From positions 248,001-312,000 of the forward strand of contig JANFNE010000008.1 in assembly GCA_024867545.1 (NCBI GenBank): a stretch of 64,000 nucleotides of DNA. The letters are read 5' to 3'. Positions 1-11,760 of the stretch are shown here, piece after piece. Origin of the DNA: Phytopythium helicoides (Eukaryota > Oomycota > Peronosporomycetes > Pythiales > Pythiaceae). The translations under genes and the position numbers were made by a program. The notes under the pieces are model-generated. The model ran no database searches. It worked only from the letters and a program-made list of their open reading frames with translations, and was not told where the DNA came from. Positions within the stretch are counted from its first letter, which is position 1. The number at the start of each line of letters is the position of its first letter.

Positions 1-3000
1 ACAGGCCAATCCAACGGCCGCGCGCACACGTCTCGCGCGCGCCGATATGGAGCCTAAAAAACGAGGGCCAATACGGACGAGTCCAACATGACATGGTCGG
101 ACGTGGTCGGTTGCAGACGTGTCAACAGGCCAATCCAACGGCCGCGCGCACACGTCTCGCGCGCGCCGATATGGAGCCTAAAAAACGAGGGCCAATACGG
201 ACGAGTCCAACATGACATGGTCGGACGTGGTCGGTTGCAGACGTGTCAACAGGCCAATCCAACGGCCGCGCGCACACGTCTCGCGCGCGCCGATATGGAG
301 CCTAAAAAACGAGGGCCAATACGGACGAGTCCAACATGACATGGTCGGACGTGGTCGGTTGCAGACGTGTCAACAGGCCAATCCAACGGCCGCGCGCACA
401 CGTCTCGCGCGCGCCGATATGGAGCCTAAAAAACGAGGGCCAATACGGACGAGTCCAACATGACATGGTCGGACGTGGTCGGTTGCAGACGTGTCAACAG
501 GCCAATCCAACGGCCGCGCGCACACGTCTCGCGCGCGCCGATATGGAGCCTAAAAAACGAGGGCCAATACGGACGAGTCCAACATGACATGGTCGGACGT
601 GGTCGGTTGCAGACGTGTCAACAGGCCAATCCAACGGCCGCGCGCACACGTCTCGCGCGCGCCGATATGGAGCCTAAAAAACGAGGGCCAATACGGACGA
701 GTCCAACATGACATGGTCGGACGTGGTCGGTTGCAGACGTGTCAACAGGCCAATCCAACGGCCGCGCGCACACGTCTCGCGCGCGCCGATATGGAGCCTA
801 AAAAACGAGGGCCAATACGGACGAGTCCAACATGACATGGTCGGACGTGGTCGGTTGCAGACGTGTCAACAGGCCAATCCAACGGCCGCGCGCACACGTC
901 TCGCGCGCGCCGATATGGAGCCTAAAAAACGAGGGCCAATACGGACGAGTCCAACATGACATGGTCGGACGTGGTCGGTTGCAGACGTGTCAACAGGACA
1001 ATCCAACGGCCGCGCGCACACGTCTCGCGCGCGCCGATATGGAGCCTAAAAAACGAGGGCCAATACGGACGAGTCCAACATGACATGGTCGGACGTGGTC
1101 GGTTGCAGACGTGTCAACAGGCCAATCCAACGGCCGCGCGCACACGTCTCGCGCGCGCCGATATGGAGCCTAAAAAACGAGGGCCAATACGGACGAGTCC
1201 AACATGACATGGTCGGACGTGGTCGGTTGCAGACGTGTCAACAGGCCAATCCAACGGCCGCGCGCACACGTCTCGCGCGCGCCGATATGGAGCCTAAAAA
1301 ACGAGGGCCAATACGGACGAGTCCAACATGACATGGTCGGACGTGGTCGGTTGCAGACGTGTCAACAGGCCAATCCAACGGCCGCGCGCACACGTCTCGC
1401 GCGCGCCGATATGGAGCCTAAAAAACGAGGGCCAATACGGACGAGTCCAACATGACATGGTCGGACGTGGTCGGTTGCAGACGTGTCAACAGGCCAATCC
1501 AACGGCCGCGCGCACACGTCTCGCGCGCGCCGATATGGAGCCTAAAAAACGAGGGCCAATACGGACGAGTCCAACATGACATGGTCGGACGTGGTCGGTT
1601 GCAGACGTGTCAACAGGCCAATCCAACGGCCGCGCGCACACGTCTCGCGCGCGCCGATATGGAGCCTAAAAAACGAGGGCCAATACGGACGAGTCCAACA
1701 TGACATGGTCGGACGTGGTCGGTTGCAGACGTGTCAACAGGCCAATCCAACGGCCGCGCGCACACGTCTCGCGCGCGCCGATATGGAGCCTAAAAAACGA
1801 GGGCCAATACGGACGAGTCCAACATGACATGGTCGGACGTGGTCGGTTGCAGACGTGTCAACAGGCCAATCCAACGGCCGCGCGCACACGTCTCGCGCGC
1901 GCCGATATGGAGCCTAAAAAACGAGGGCCAATACGGACGAGTCCAACATGACATGGTCGGACGTGGTCGGTTGCAGACGTGTCAACAGGCCAATCCAACG
2001 GCCGCGCGCACACGTCTCGCGCGCGCCGATATGGAGCCTAAAAAACGAGGGCCAATACGGACGAGTCCAACATGACATGGTCGGACGTGGTCGGTTGCAG
2101 ACGTGTCAACAGGCCAATCCAACGGCCGCGCGCACACGTCTCGCGCGCGCCGATATGGAGCCTAAAAAACGAGGGCCAATACGGACGAGTCCAACATGAC
2201 ATGGTCGGACGTGGTCGGTTGCAGACGTGTCAACAGGCCAATCCAACGGCCGCGCGCACACGTCTCGCGCGCGCCGATATGGAGCCTAAAAAACGAGGGC
2301 CAATACGGACGAGTCCAACATGACATGGTCGGACGTGGTCGGTTGCAGACGTGTCAACAGGCCAATCCAACGGCCGCGCGCACACGTCTCGCGCGCGCCG
2401 ATATGGAGCCTAAAAAACGAGGGCCAATACGGACGAGTCCAACATGACATGGTCGGACGTGGTCGGTTGCAGACGTGTCAACAGGACAATCCAACGGCCG
2501 CGCGCACACGTCTCGCGCGCGCCGATATGGAGCCTAAAAAACGAGGGCCAATACGGACGAGTCCAACATGACATGGTCGGACGTGGTCGGTTGCAGACGT
2601 GTCAACAGGCCAATCCAACGGCCGCGCGCACACGTCTCGCGCGCGCCGATATGGAGCCTAAAAAACGAGGGCCAATACGGACGAGTCCAACATGACATGG
2701 TCGGACGTGGTCGGTTGCAGACGTGTCAACAGGACAATCCAACGGCCGCGCGCACACGTCTCGCGCGCGCCGATATGGAGCCTAAAAAACGAGGGCCAAT
2801 ACGGACGAGTCCAACATGACATGGTCGGACGTGGTCGGTTGCAGACGTGTCAACAGGACAATCCAACGGCCGCGCGCACACGTCTCGCGCGCGCCGATAT
2901 GGAGCCTAAAAAACGAGGGCCAATACGGACGAGTCCAACATGACATGGTCGGACGTGGTCGGTTGCAGACGTGTCAACAGGCCAATCCAACGGCCGCGCG

Positions 3001-6000
3001 CACACGTCTCGCGCGCGCCGATATGGAGCCTAAAAAACGAGGGCCAATACGGACGAGTCCAACATGACATGGTCGGACGTGGTCGGTTGCAGACGTGTCA
3101 ACAGGCCAATCCAACGGCCGCGCGCACACGTCTCGCGCGCGCCGATATGGAGCCTAAAAAACGAGGGCCAATACGGACGAGTCCAACATGACATGGTCGG
3201 ACGTGGTCGGTTGCAGACGTGTCAACAGGCCAATCCAACGGCCGCGCGCACACGTCTCGCGCGCGCCGATATGGAGCCTAAAAAACGAGGGCCAATACGG
3301 ACGAGTCCAACATGACATGGTCGGACGTGGTCGGTTGCAGACGTGTCAACAGGACAATCCAACGGCCGCGCGCACACGTCTCGCGCGCGCCGATATGGAG
3401 CCTAAAAAACGAGGGCCAATACGGACGAGTCCAACATGACATGGTCGGACGTGGTCGGTTGCAGACGTGTCAACAGGCCAATCCAACGGCCGCGCGCACA
3501 CGTCTCGCGCGCGCCGATATGGAGCCTAAAAAACGAGGGCCAATACGGACGAGTCCAACATGACATGGTCGGACGTGGTCGGTTGCAGACGTGTCAACAG
3601 GCCAATCCAACGGCCGCGCGCACACGTCTCGCGCGCGCCGATATGGAGCCTAAAAAACGAGGGCCAATACGGACGAGTCCAACATGACATGGTCGGACGT
3701 GGTCGGTTGCAGACGTGTCAACAGGACAATCCAACGGCCGCGCGCACACGTCTCGCGCGCGCCGATATGGAGCCTAAAAAACGAGGGCCAATACGGACGA
3801 GTCCAACATGACATGGTCGGACGTGGTCGGTTGCAGACGTGTCAACAGGCCAATCCAACGGCCGCGCGCACACGTCTCGCGCGCGCCGATATGGAGCCTA
3901 AAAAACGAGGGCCAATACGGACGAGTCCAACATGACATGGTCGGACGTGGTCGGTTGCAGACGTGTCAACAGGCCAATCCAACGGCCGCGCGCACACGTC
4001 TCGCGCGCGCCGATATGGAGCCTAAAAAACGAGGGCCAATACGGACGAGTCCAACATGACATGGTCGGACGTGGTCGGTTGCAGACGTGTCAACAGGCCA
4101 ATCCAACGGCCGCGCGCACACGTCTCGCGCGCGCCGATATGGAGCCTAAAAAACGAGGGCCAATACGGACGAGTCCAACATGACATGGTCGGACGTGGTC
4201 GGTTGCAGACGTGTCAACAGGCCAATCCAACGGCCGCGCGCACACGTCTCGCGCGCGCCGATATGGAGCCTAAAAAACGAGGGCCAATACGGACGAGTCC
4301 AACATGACATGGTCGGACGTGGTCGGTTGCAGACGTGTCAACAGGCCAATCCAACGGCCGCGCGCACACGTCTCGCGCGCGCCGATATGGAGCCTAAAAA
4401 ACGAGGGCCAATACGGACGAGTCCAACATGACATGGTCGGACGTGGTCGGTTGCAGACGTGTCAACAGGCCAATCCAACGGCCGCGCGCACACGTCTCGC
4501 GCGCGCCGATATGGAGCCTAAAAAACGAGGGCCAATACGGACGAGTCCAACATGACATGGTCGGACGTGGTCGGTTGCAGACGTGTCAACAGGCCAATCC
4601 AACGGCCGCGCGCACACGTCTCGCGCGCGCCGATATGGAGCCTAAAAAACGAGGGCCAATACGGACGAGTCCAACATGACATGGTCGGACGTGGTCGGTT
4701 GCAGACGTGTCAACAGGCCAATCCAACGGCCGCGCGCACACGTCTCGCGCGCGCCGATATGGAGCCTAAAAAACGAGGGCCAATACGGACGAGTCCAACA
4801 TGACATGGTCGGACGTGGTCGGTTGCAGACGTGTCAACAGGACAATCCAACGGCCGCGCGCACACGTCTCGCGCGCGCCGATATGGAGCCTAAAAAACGA
4901 GGGCCAATACGGACGAGTCCAACATGACATGGTCGGACGTGGTCGGTTGCAGACGTGTCAACAGGCCAATCCAACGGCCGCGCGCACACGTCTCGCGCGC
5001 GCCGATATGGAGCCTAAAAAACGAGGGCCAATACGGACGAGTCCAACATGACATGGTCGGACGTGGTCGGTTGCAGACGTGTCAACAGGCCAATCCAACG
5101 GCCGCGCGCACACGTCTCGCGCGCGCCGATATGGAGCCTAAAAAACGAGGGCCAATACGGACGAGTCCAACATGACATGGTCGGACGTGGTCGGTTGCAG
5201 ACGTGTCAACAGGACAATCCAACGGCCGCGCGCACACGTCTCGCGCGCGCCGATATGGAGCCTAAAAAACGAGGGCCAATACGGACGAGTCCAACATGAC
5301 ATGGTCGGACGTGGTCGGTTGCAGACGTGTCAACAGGCCAATCCAACGGCCGCGCGCACACGTCTCGCGCGCGCCGATATGGAGCCTAAAAAACGAGGGC
5401 CAATACGGACGAGTCCAACATGACATGGTCGGACGTGGTCGGTTGCAGACGTGTCAACAGGCCAATCCAACGGCCGCGCGCACACGTCTCGCGCGCGCCG
5501 ATATGGAGCCTAAAAAACGAGGGCCAATACGGACGAGTCCAACATGACATGGTCGGACGTGGTCGGTTGCAGACGTGTCAACAGGCCAATCCAACGGCCG
5601 CGCGCACACGTCTCGCGCGCGCCGATATGGAGCCTAAAAAACGAGGGCCAATACGGACGAGTCCAACATGACATGGTCGGACGTGGTCGGTTGCAGACGT
5701 GTCAACAGGACAATCCAACGGCCGCGCGCACACGTCTCGCGCGCGCCGATATGGAGCCTAAAAAACGAGGGCCAATACGGACGAGTCCAACATGACATGG
5801 TCGGACGTGGTCGGTTGCAGACGTGTCAACAGGCCAATCCAACGGCCGCGCGCACACGTCTCGCGCGCGCCGATATGGAGCCTAAAAAACGAGGGCCAAT
5901 ACGGACGAGTCCAACATGACATGGTCGGACGTGGTCGGTTGCAGACGTGTCAACAGGCCAATCCAACGGCCGCGCGCACACGTCTCGCGCGCGCCGATAT

Positions 6001-8564
6001 GGAGCCTAAAAAACGAGGGCCAATACGGACGAGTCCAACATGACATGGTCGGACGTGGTCGGTTGCAGACGTGTCAACAGGCCAATCCAACGGCCGCGCG
6101 CACACGTCTCGCGCGCGCCGATATGGAGCCTAAAAAACGAGGGCCAATACGGACGAGTCCAACATGACATGGTCGGACGTGGTCGGTTGCAGACGTGTCA
6201 ACAGGCCAATCCAACGGCCGCGCGCACACGTCTCGCGCGCGCCGATATGGAGCCTAAAAAACGAGGGCCAATACGGACGAGTCCAACATGACATGGTCGG
6301 ACGTGGTCGGTTGCAGACGTGTCAACAGGCCAATCCAACGGCCGCGCGCACACGTCTCGCGCGCGCCGATATGGAGCCTAAAAAACGAGGGCCAATACGG
6401 ACGAGTCCAACATGACATGGTCGGACGTGGTCGGTTGCAGACGTGTCAACAGGCCAATCCAACGGCCGCGCGCAGATGTCTCGCGCGCGCCGATATGGAG
6501 CCTAAAAAACGAGGGCCAATACGGACGAGTCCAACATGACATGGTCGGACGTGGTCGGTTGCAGACGTGTCAACAGGCCAATCCAACGGCCGCGCGCACA
6601 CGTCTCGCGCGCGCCGATATGGAGCCTAAAAAACGAGGGCCAATACGGACGAGTCCAACATGACATGGTCGGACGTGGTCGGTTGCAAACGTGTCAACAG
6701 GCCAATCCAACGGCCGCGCGCACACGTCTCGCGCGCGCCGATATGGAGCCTAAAAAACGAGGGCCAATACGGACGAGTCCAACATGACATGGTCGGACGT
6801 GGTCGGTTGCAGACGTGTCAACAGGCCAATCCAACGGCCGCGCGCACACGTCTCGCGCGCGCCGATATGGAGCCTAAAAAACGAGGGCCAATACGGACGA
6901 GTCCAACATGACATGGTCGGACGTGGTCGGTTGCAGACGTGTCAACAGGCCAATCCAACGGCCGCGCGCAGATGTCTCGCGCGCGCCGATATGGAGCCTA
7001 AAAAACGAGGGCCAATACGGACGAGTCCAACATGACATGGTCGGACGTGGTCGGTTGCAGACGTGTCAACAGGCCAATCCAACGGCCGCGCGCACACGTC
7101 TCGCGCGCGCCGATATGGAGCCTAAAAAACGAGGGCCAATACGGACGAGTCCAACATGACATGGTCGGACGTGGTCGGTTGCAGACGTGTCAACAGGCCA
7201 ATCCAACGGCCGCGCGCACACGTCTCGCGCGCGCCGATATGGAGCCTAAAAAACGAGGGCCAATACGGACGAGTCCAACATGACATGGTCGGACGTGGTC
7301 GGTTGCAGACGTGTCAACAGGACAATCCAACGGCCGCGCGCACACGTCTCGCGCGCGCCGATATGGAGCCTAAAAAACGAGGGCCAATACGGACGAGTCC
7401 AACATGACATGGTCGGACGTGGTCGGTTGCAGACGTGTCAACAGGCCAATCCAACGGCCGCGCGCACACGTCTCGCGCGCGCCGATATGGAGCCTAAAAA
7501 ACGAGGGCCAATACGGACGAGTCCAACATGACATGGTCGGACGTGGTCGGTTGCAGACGTGTCAACAGGCCAATCCAACGGCCGCGCGCACACGTCTCGC
7601 GCGCGCCGATATGGAGCCTAAAAAACGAGGGCCAATACGGACGAGTCCAACATGACATGGTCGGACGTGGTCGGTTGCAGACGTGTCAACAGGCCAATCC
7701 AACGGCCGCGCGCACACGTCTCGCGCGCGCCGATATGGAGCCTAAAAAACGAGGGCCAATACGGACGAGTCCAACATGACATGGTCGGACGTGGTCGGTT
7801 GCAGACGTGTCAACAGGCCAATCCAACGGCCGCGCGCACACGTCTCGCGCGCGCCGATATGGAGCCTAAAAAACGAGGGCCAATACGGACGAGTCCAACA
7901 TGACATGGTCGGACGTGGTCGGTTGCAGACGTGTCAACAGGCCAATCCAACGGCCGCGCGCAGATGTCTCGCGCGCGCCGATATGGAGCCTAAAAAACGA
8001 GGGCCAATACGGACGAGTCCAACATGACATGGTCGGACGTGGTCGGTTGCAGACGTGTCAACAGGCCAATCCAACGGCCGCGCGCACACGTCTCGCGCGC
8101 GCCGATATGGAGCCTAAAAAACGAGGGCCAATACGGACGAGTCCAACATGACATGGTCGGACGTGGTCGGTTGCAGACGTGTCAACAGGCCAATCCAACG
8201 GCCGCGCGCACACGTCTCGCGCGCGCCGATATGGAGCCTAAAAAACGAGGGCCAATACGGACGAGTCCAACATGACATGGTCGGACGTGGTCGGTTGCAG
8301 ACGTGTCAACAGGACAATCCAACGGCCGCGCGCACACGTCTCGCGCGCGCCGATATGGAGCCTAAAAAACGAGGGCCAATACGGACGAGTCCAACATGAC
8401 ATGGTCGGACGTGGTCGGTTGCAGACGTGTCAACAGGCCAATCCAACGGCCGCGCGCACACGTCTCGCGCGCGCCGATATGGAGCCTAAAAAACGAGGGC
8501 CAATACGGACGAGTCCAACATGACATGGTCGGACGTGGTCGGTTGCAGACGTGTCAACAGGCCA
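1..8564. repeat. 124-bp tandem satellite array, about 69 copies
   Basis: A 124-bp unit repeats head-to-tail with almost no divergence. It begins inside a unit at base 1, so the array continues leftwards, and ends abruptly at about 8564. Recurring variants are a C-to-A change in the CAGGCCAATCC motif (for example near 998, 2486, 3354, 7322, 8314), a CAC-to-GAT change (6471, 6967, 7959) and one G-to-A near 6688. The variants recur at multiples of 124, which shows block-wise expansion. An 83-codon open frame per unit is a by-product: 124 is not divisible by 3 and the frame simply spans two units. No transposase or RNA gene is visible. It could be subtelomeric, pericentromeric or intergenic-spacer satellite; the sequence alone does not decide. 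Confidence 0.97.
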
Positions 8565-9493
8565 GAGAATGTGCATATTTCGGCTAGAATGCCGCCGGAT
8601 GTTTCGGATTTGCTGAATGCGTCTGGGTCATCACCAACGAAATCGCTAACATGGAGAAAGCTTATAAGGCAAGATACTCACTCACATTCGTCAACGAGCG
8701 TGGTGCCAATGTGCAATCTCTGATGATCAAAAATGTGTGCTCACTCCTTCATGAGCTTGCATGCCCATTACTCAGTGAGCATTACCATGATTGTTTTTTC
8801 CATCGATCATTAATTGACGTGAAGAAAGGAACATTGTTGTACTATCTTGCATCGGTTTCTTAGGCAGGCACCGTTTTCCAGAGAGCTAAATTGCAGCTAG
8901 GCGTACTGTGCGGGTCTGTTGACATGGAACGGCCGTGCTGGGCACCCAAAGGAACCCGAGTCACACCATAAGACACTTTCGTCCACGTTCAGGGACGAGC
9001 GAGGCGGTGACCACTCGAGGGCCGGACACTTCTCTCGTGCGCTCCAATGTGGAGCCCCGACCTGGCATTTTGTATCAGCCAACGTGTTCTGTATTGAGTT
9101 TACTTTCATGTGGACCACCGCGAGGATCGGATTTTTGGCAGACACCACTAGATGTCGCACCCGTCGTACTTTGGCGGGTGTGGCTGGCTCTCTTAAAAAA
9201 CCTCACGTCGTGTGGGCTAGTTACTTGGTGTTTGTATGGTCGTCGCGTCGTGCGCGGGGTTTTTATCTCGGAGAGAAAGGTCCGCGGCGGCCCGGAGTGT
9301 TGGAAGGTGTCGGCGGGAAGCGAAGGGGGAGGCAGGCAGGCAGCGGCTGGGCAGGCAGCGGCGCAGGAGCAGGCAGGCAGGCAGGCAGCGGCGCAGGCAG
9401 GCAGGCAGGCAGGCAGGGGAGCAGGCAGCAGCAGGGGAGCAGGCAGCGCTCGCTCGGCTGGCAGCTTCCGCTCGAGGCGAGGCCCGCGACACC
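8565..9493. other. Unique spacer and cyclin upstream region
   Basis: About 930 bp between the satellite and the cyclin start. The first 300 bp are more AT-rich than the neighbours and hold a 70-codon open frame (8651-8863) that I do not recognise and do not call. Bases 9028-9060 weakly resemble part of the 124-bp satellite unit. The last 250 bp form the likely promoter and 5' UTR of the cyclin, including the purine-rich GGCA repeat listed separately. Confidence 0.6.
9330..9446. repeat. GGCA/GCAGGCAG simple repeat in the presumed cyclin 5' UTR
   Basis: Imperfect GGCA tetranucleotide repeats mixed with CAGCGGC and CAGGGGAGCAG motifs lie 50-160 bp before the cyclin ATG. The tract is G/A-rich on the + strand and is likely to vary in length between strains. 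No protein is implied. Confidence 0.8.
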
Positions 9494-11054
9494 ATGAACG
9501 CCGACCTCATGACGGTGCTGAGCATGCGGCAGAAGGAGATGGCGTACCAGCAGCTCGCGCTGTCGGCCGCGCGCGCGTCGGCGCACAGCCGCGCCACCTT
9601 CGCAGGGGACGCGCCGCCCGCGACGCCGCCCATGGTGCCGCAGTCGCCCGCACCCTCGCTCGGCAAGCTGCGCGGGGTCATGGACTCGCCCGACTCGGTC
9701 GGGCAGCTGCCCTACAGCCTCAACGTCATGGCGCCGCCGCCCACGGCCGCCTACGAGCAGTTCGGCTTCACCTGGCACTGGATCATGCAGGTCGCCACGC
9801 ACTTCGCGCTGCAGCGACAGACGGCGCACTTCGCCAACCAGTACGCACAGGTGCTGCTGCGCCAGCGCGCCGCGCACCGCGGAGCTGAGCTCTACACGCT
9901 GCGCAACTACGACGACGTCTACGCCGTGCAGCGCGAGCTGCGCGTGCTGGGGCTCGCTTGCGTTTTCATGGCCGCCAAGATCGAAGAGGTGCACCCACCC
10001 AAGGCCGCCGACCTGGCTACCTACATGTCGGAGCACGGCGGCATCGCGCTTTCGGGCGACGATCTCGTCAAGCTGGAGGGCGACTACGCCGTGGTGAGTG
10101 ACGAACCGCTGCCGACCCATGTGTGTGTATATATAGAGCACGCGATGGCATCTGACCCTTCCCGCGTTAACAGGAGCTCAAGTGGAACCTGCACCCGACG
10201 ACGCCCTACTCATGGCTGCTCTTCATGGTTGCCGGTGGATCTGCGGACCAACGCCCGCTGTCTACCATGGGGTGCGTTGATGTGCTCACGCTGCTGCTCA
10301 AAGAGAGGGAGAATATGATCAGCTAACGGTTGATGACGATCGCAGTGACTTTGTGAGCGCGTCGCGTAACCTGTCCGGCACCAAGGAGCTGTTCGTGAAC
10401 GCGATCCGCCTCGTGGACATCGGGCTACTCGACTACCAGGCGCTCGAGTACTGGCCAAGCGTCCTTGCAGGCGCGGCGCTGCTGCTCGTGGACCCGGCGC
10501 TCGAGCTTATGTTCGTCGCTCAGTTCCTCCAACTCGACCCGACCATGCTCTGGGAGTGCAAGTCGTGGCTCTACACGCTGTCTTACTCGGTGTGCGAGCT
10601 CGAGGGCACAACCACGAGCCATGACAAGGACCGCTGGGCCAAGCTTCCCGAGGAAGAGTACCTCTTCGTGCAGTCGCCCGTGGTGGTGCCTAACCATTTG
10701 GTTGGCGGACTGCTTCGTCCGGAGAACACGACGTACATGTACCACATGGGCATGCTGCACAACTCTCTGGGAATGGGTGCCGTTGGGGTCGGTGCCGTGG
10801 GGCTCGACGGTTTCCCGTCGAATGTCATGTGCGCGTCACCGTGCTCACCAAGTGAGGACTTTTCGGCGATGCAATACGGCATGAGCTCGAACCAGTTCAG
10901 CTCGTGCGGCACCAGCATGGGGGGAATGGACAGCGGCTCGTCGGGAGCAAACGTCTACCACTTCAAGTACGGTTGGCAGGCCGTGGACCCCGCGCTCTTG
11001 TACGAGACAAGCTCTGTTGGTTTGTCGAACCAGGACGGGTTCCAATACCCGTAA
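9494..11054 (+). CDS. Cyclin with N- and C-terminal cyclin boxes (A/E-like)
   Basis: Regulatory subunit of a cyclin-dependent kinase, expected in nucleus and cytoplasm. Three exons give 468 residues: 9494-10093, 10174-10271 and 10346-11054, with 80- and 74-bp introns (donors GTGAGT and GTGCGT; a CTAAC branch-like site in the second). Joining is in frame. The N-terminal box (about residues 92-218) carries WHWIMQV, the AAKIEE motif and a typical end, WNLHPTTPYSWL. The C-terminal box follows at about 240-345. The tail is Gly/Ser/Met-rich. The start ATG has an ACC context and is the first in frame after the repeat-rich leader. Two complete boxes argue for a cell-cycle cyclin rather than cyclin C/H/T, but I cannot assign A, B, D or E. 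Confidence 0.88.
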
Positions 11055-11760
11055 GGCAGGCGAAGGCGGAAGGAGAGGCAGACTGCATGGAGGCGGGGAA
11101 AGGTGTAGTTGTGGCCAGAAGGAGGAGGCGATGGAGAGGATGAGGATGAGTGAGCGAGGTGATGGCGAAGAACAGAGAGAGAGGTGGGTGGCACCCCTCC
11201 TTGTTGGGTTCGTCAGCGGTATGAGACGACGAGAATGGGGACGGCGGGGGGAGAATCGACGACACATGAGGAAAAGAAACAGACACAGCGCGCGCCGCCA
11301 GTCTAGACATGCAAAACCAGAAACACGCGCGGGCGATGCGACCAGAGCGACGAACACGGCGGAGAACGTGGAGGCACCTCCACATGGACAAAGCGTAGCT
11401 TGAGAGCGATGATGGGCTTTATGAGCCCGCCAGCGGCTTGGGCTCGCTCCTTTTCTCCCACTTTTTTTTCCTTTTCGACGTTGGAAAACGGTCGGCAGTC
11501 GGGCGATCGGGTCGGGAGTGTGGCGCTGGGCTTTCGAGTGCAGCAGCCTCCTTCCCAATGGGGCTCGGCAGCTGGCCAACATAACAAAACAAAAAAGATT
11601 TTTTTTTTTGTCATTAGTGCCAAGTTGTTCGGAGCTGACAGCCAACCATCTCAATTGGACCAACTCCAGCTTGACAACCCAGCTGTTCCATCATTACACT
11701 TCATCAGCCAGCTGACCGGTAACAACATCCGGTTCGATTAGCGAGACACTGATCTCATCA
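11055..11760. other. Convergent intergenic region, cyclin / bromodomain gene
   Basis: About 700 bp between two convergent genes. It is GA-rich just after the cyclin stop (11060-11300), with a T-tract near 11460 and A/T tracts near 11590-11610. It presumably holds both 3' UTRs and polyadenylation signals. I see no gene. Confidence 0.6.

Noticed and set aside
1..8564. CRISPR array
   Set aside because: Whole units are identical, with no variable spacers, and the context is eukaryotic.
88..8587. Series of 83-codon open frames, one per 124-bp unit
   Set aside because: Each is the same satellite read across two units; the frame exists only because the unit lacks stops in that phase. No start context or protein family.
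9263..10141. 292-codon frame antisense to the cyclin
   Set aside because: Shadow of GC-rich coding sequence; no motifs, and the + strand carries a recognised cyclin.
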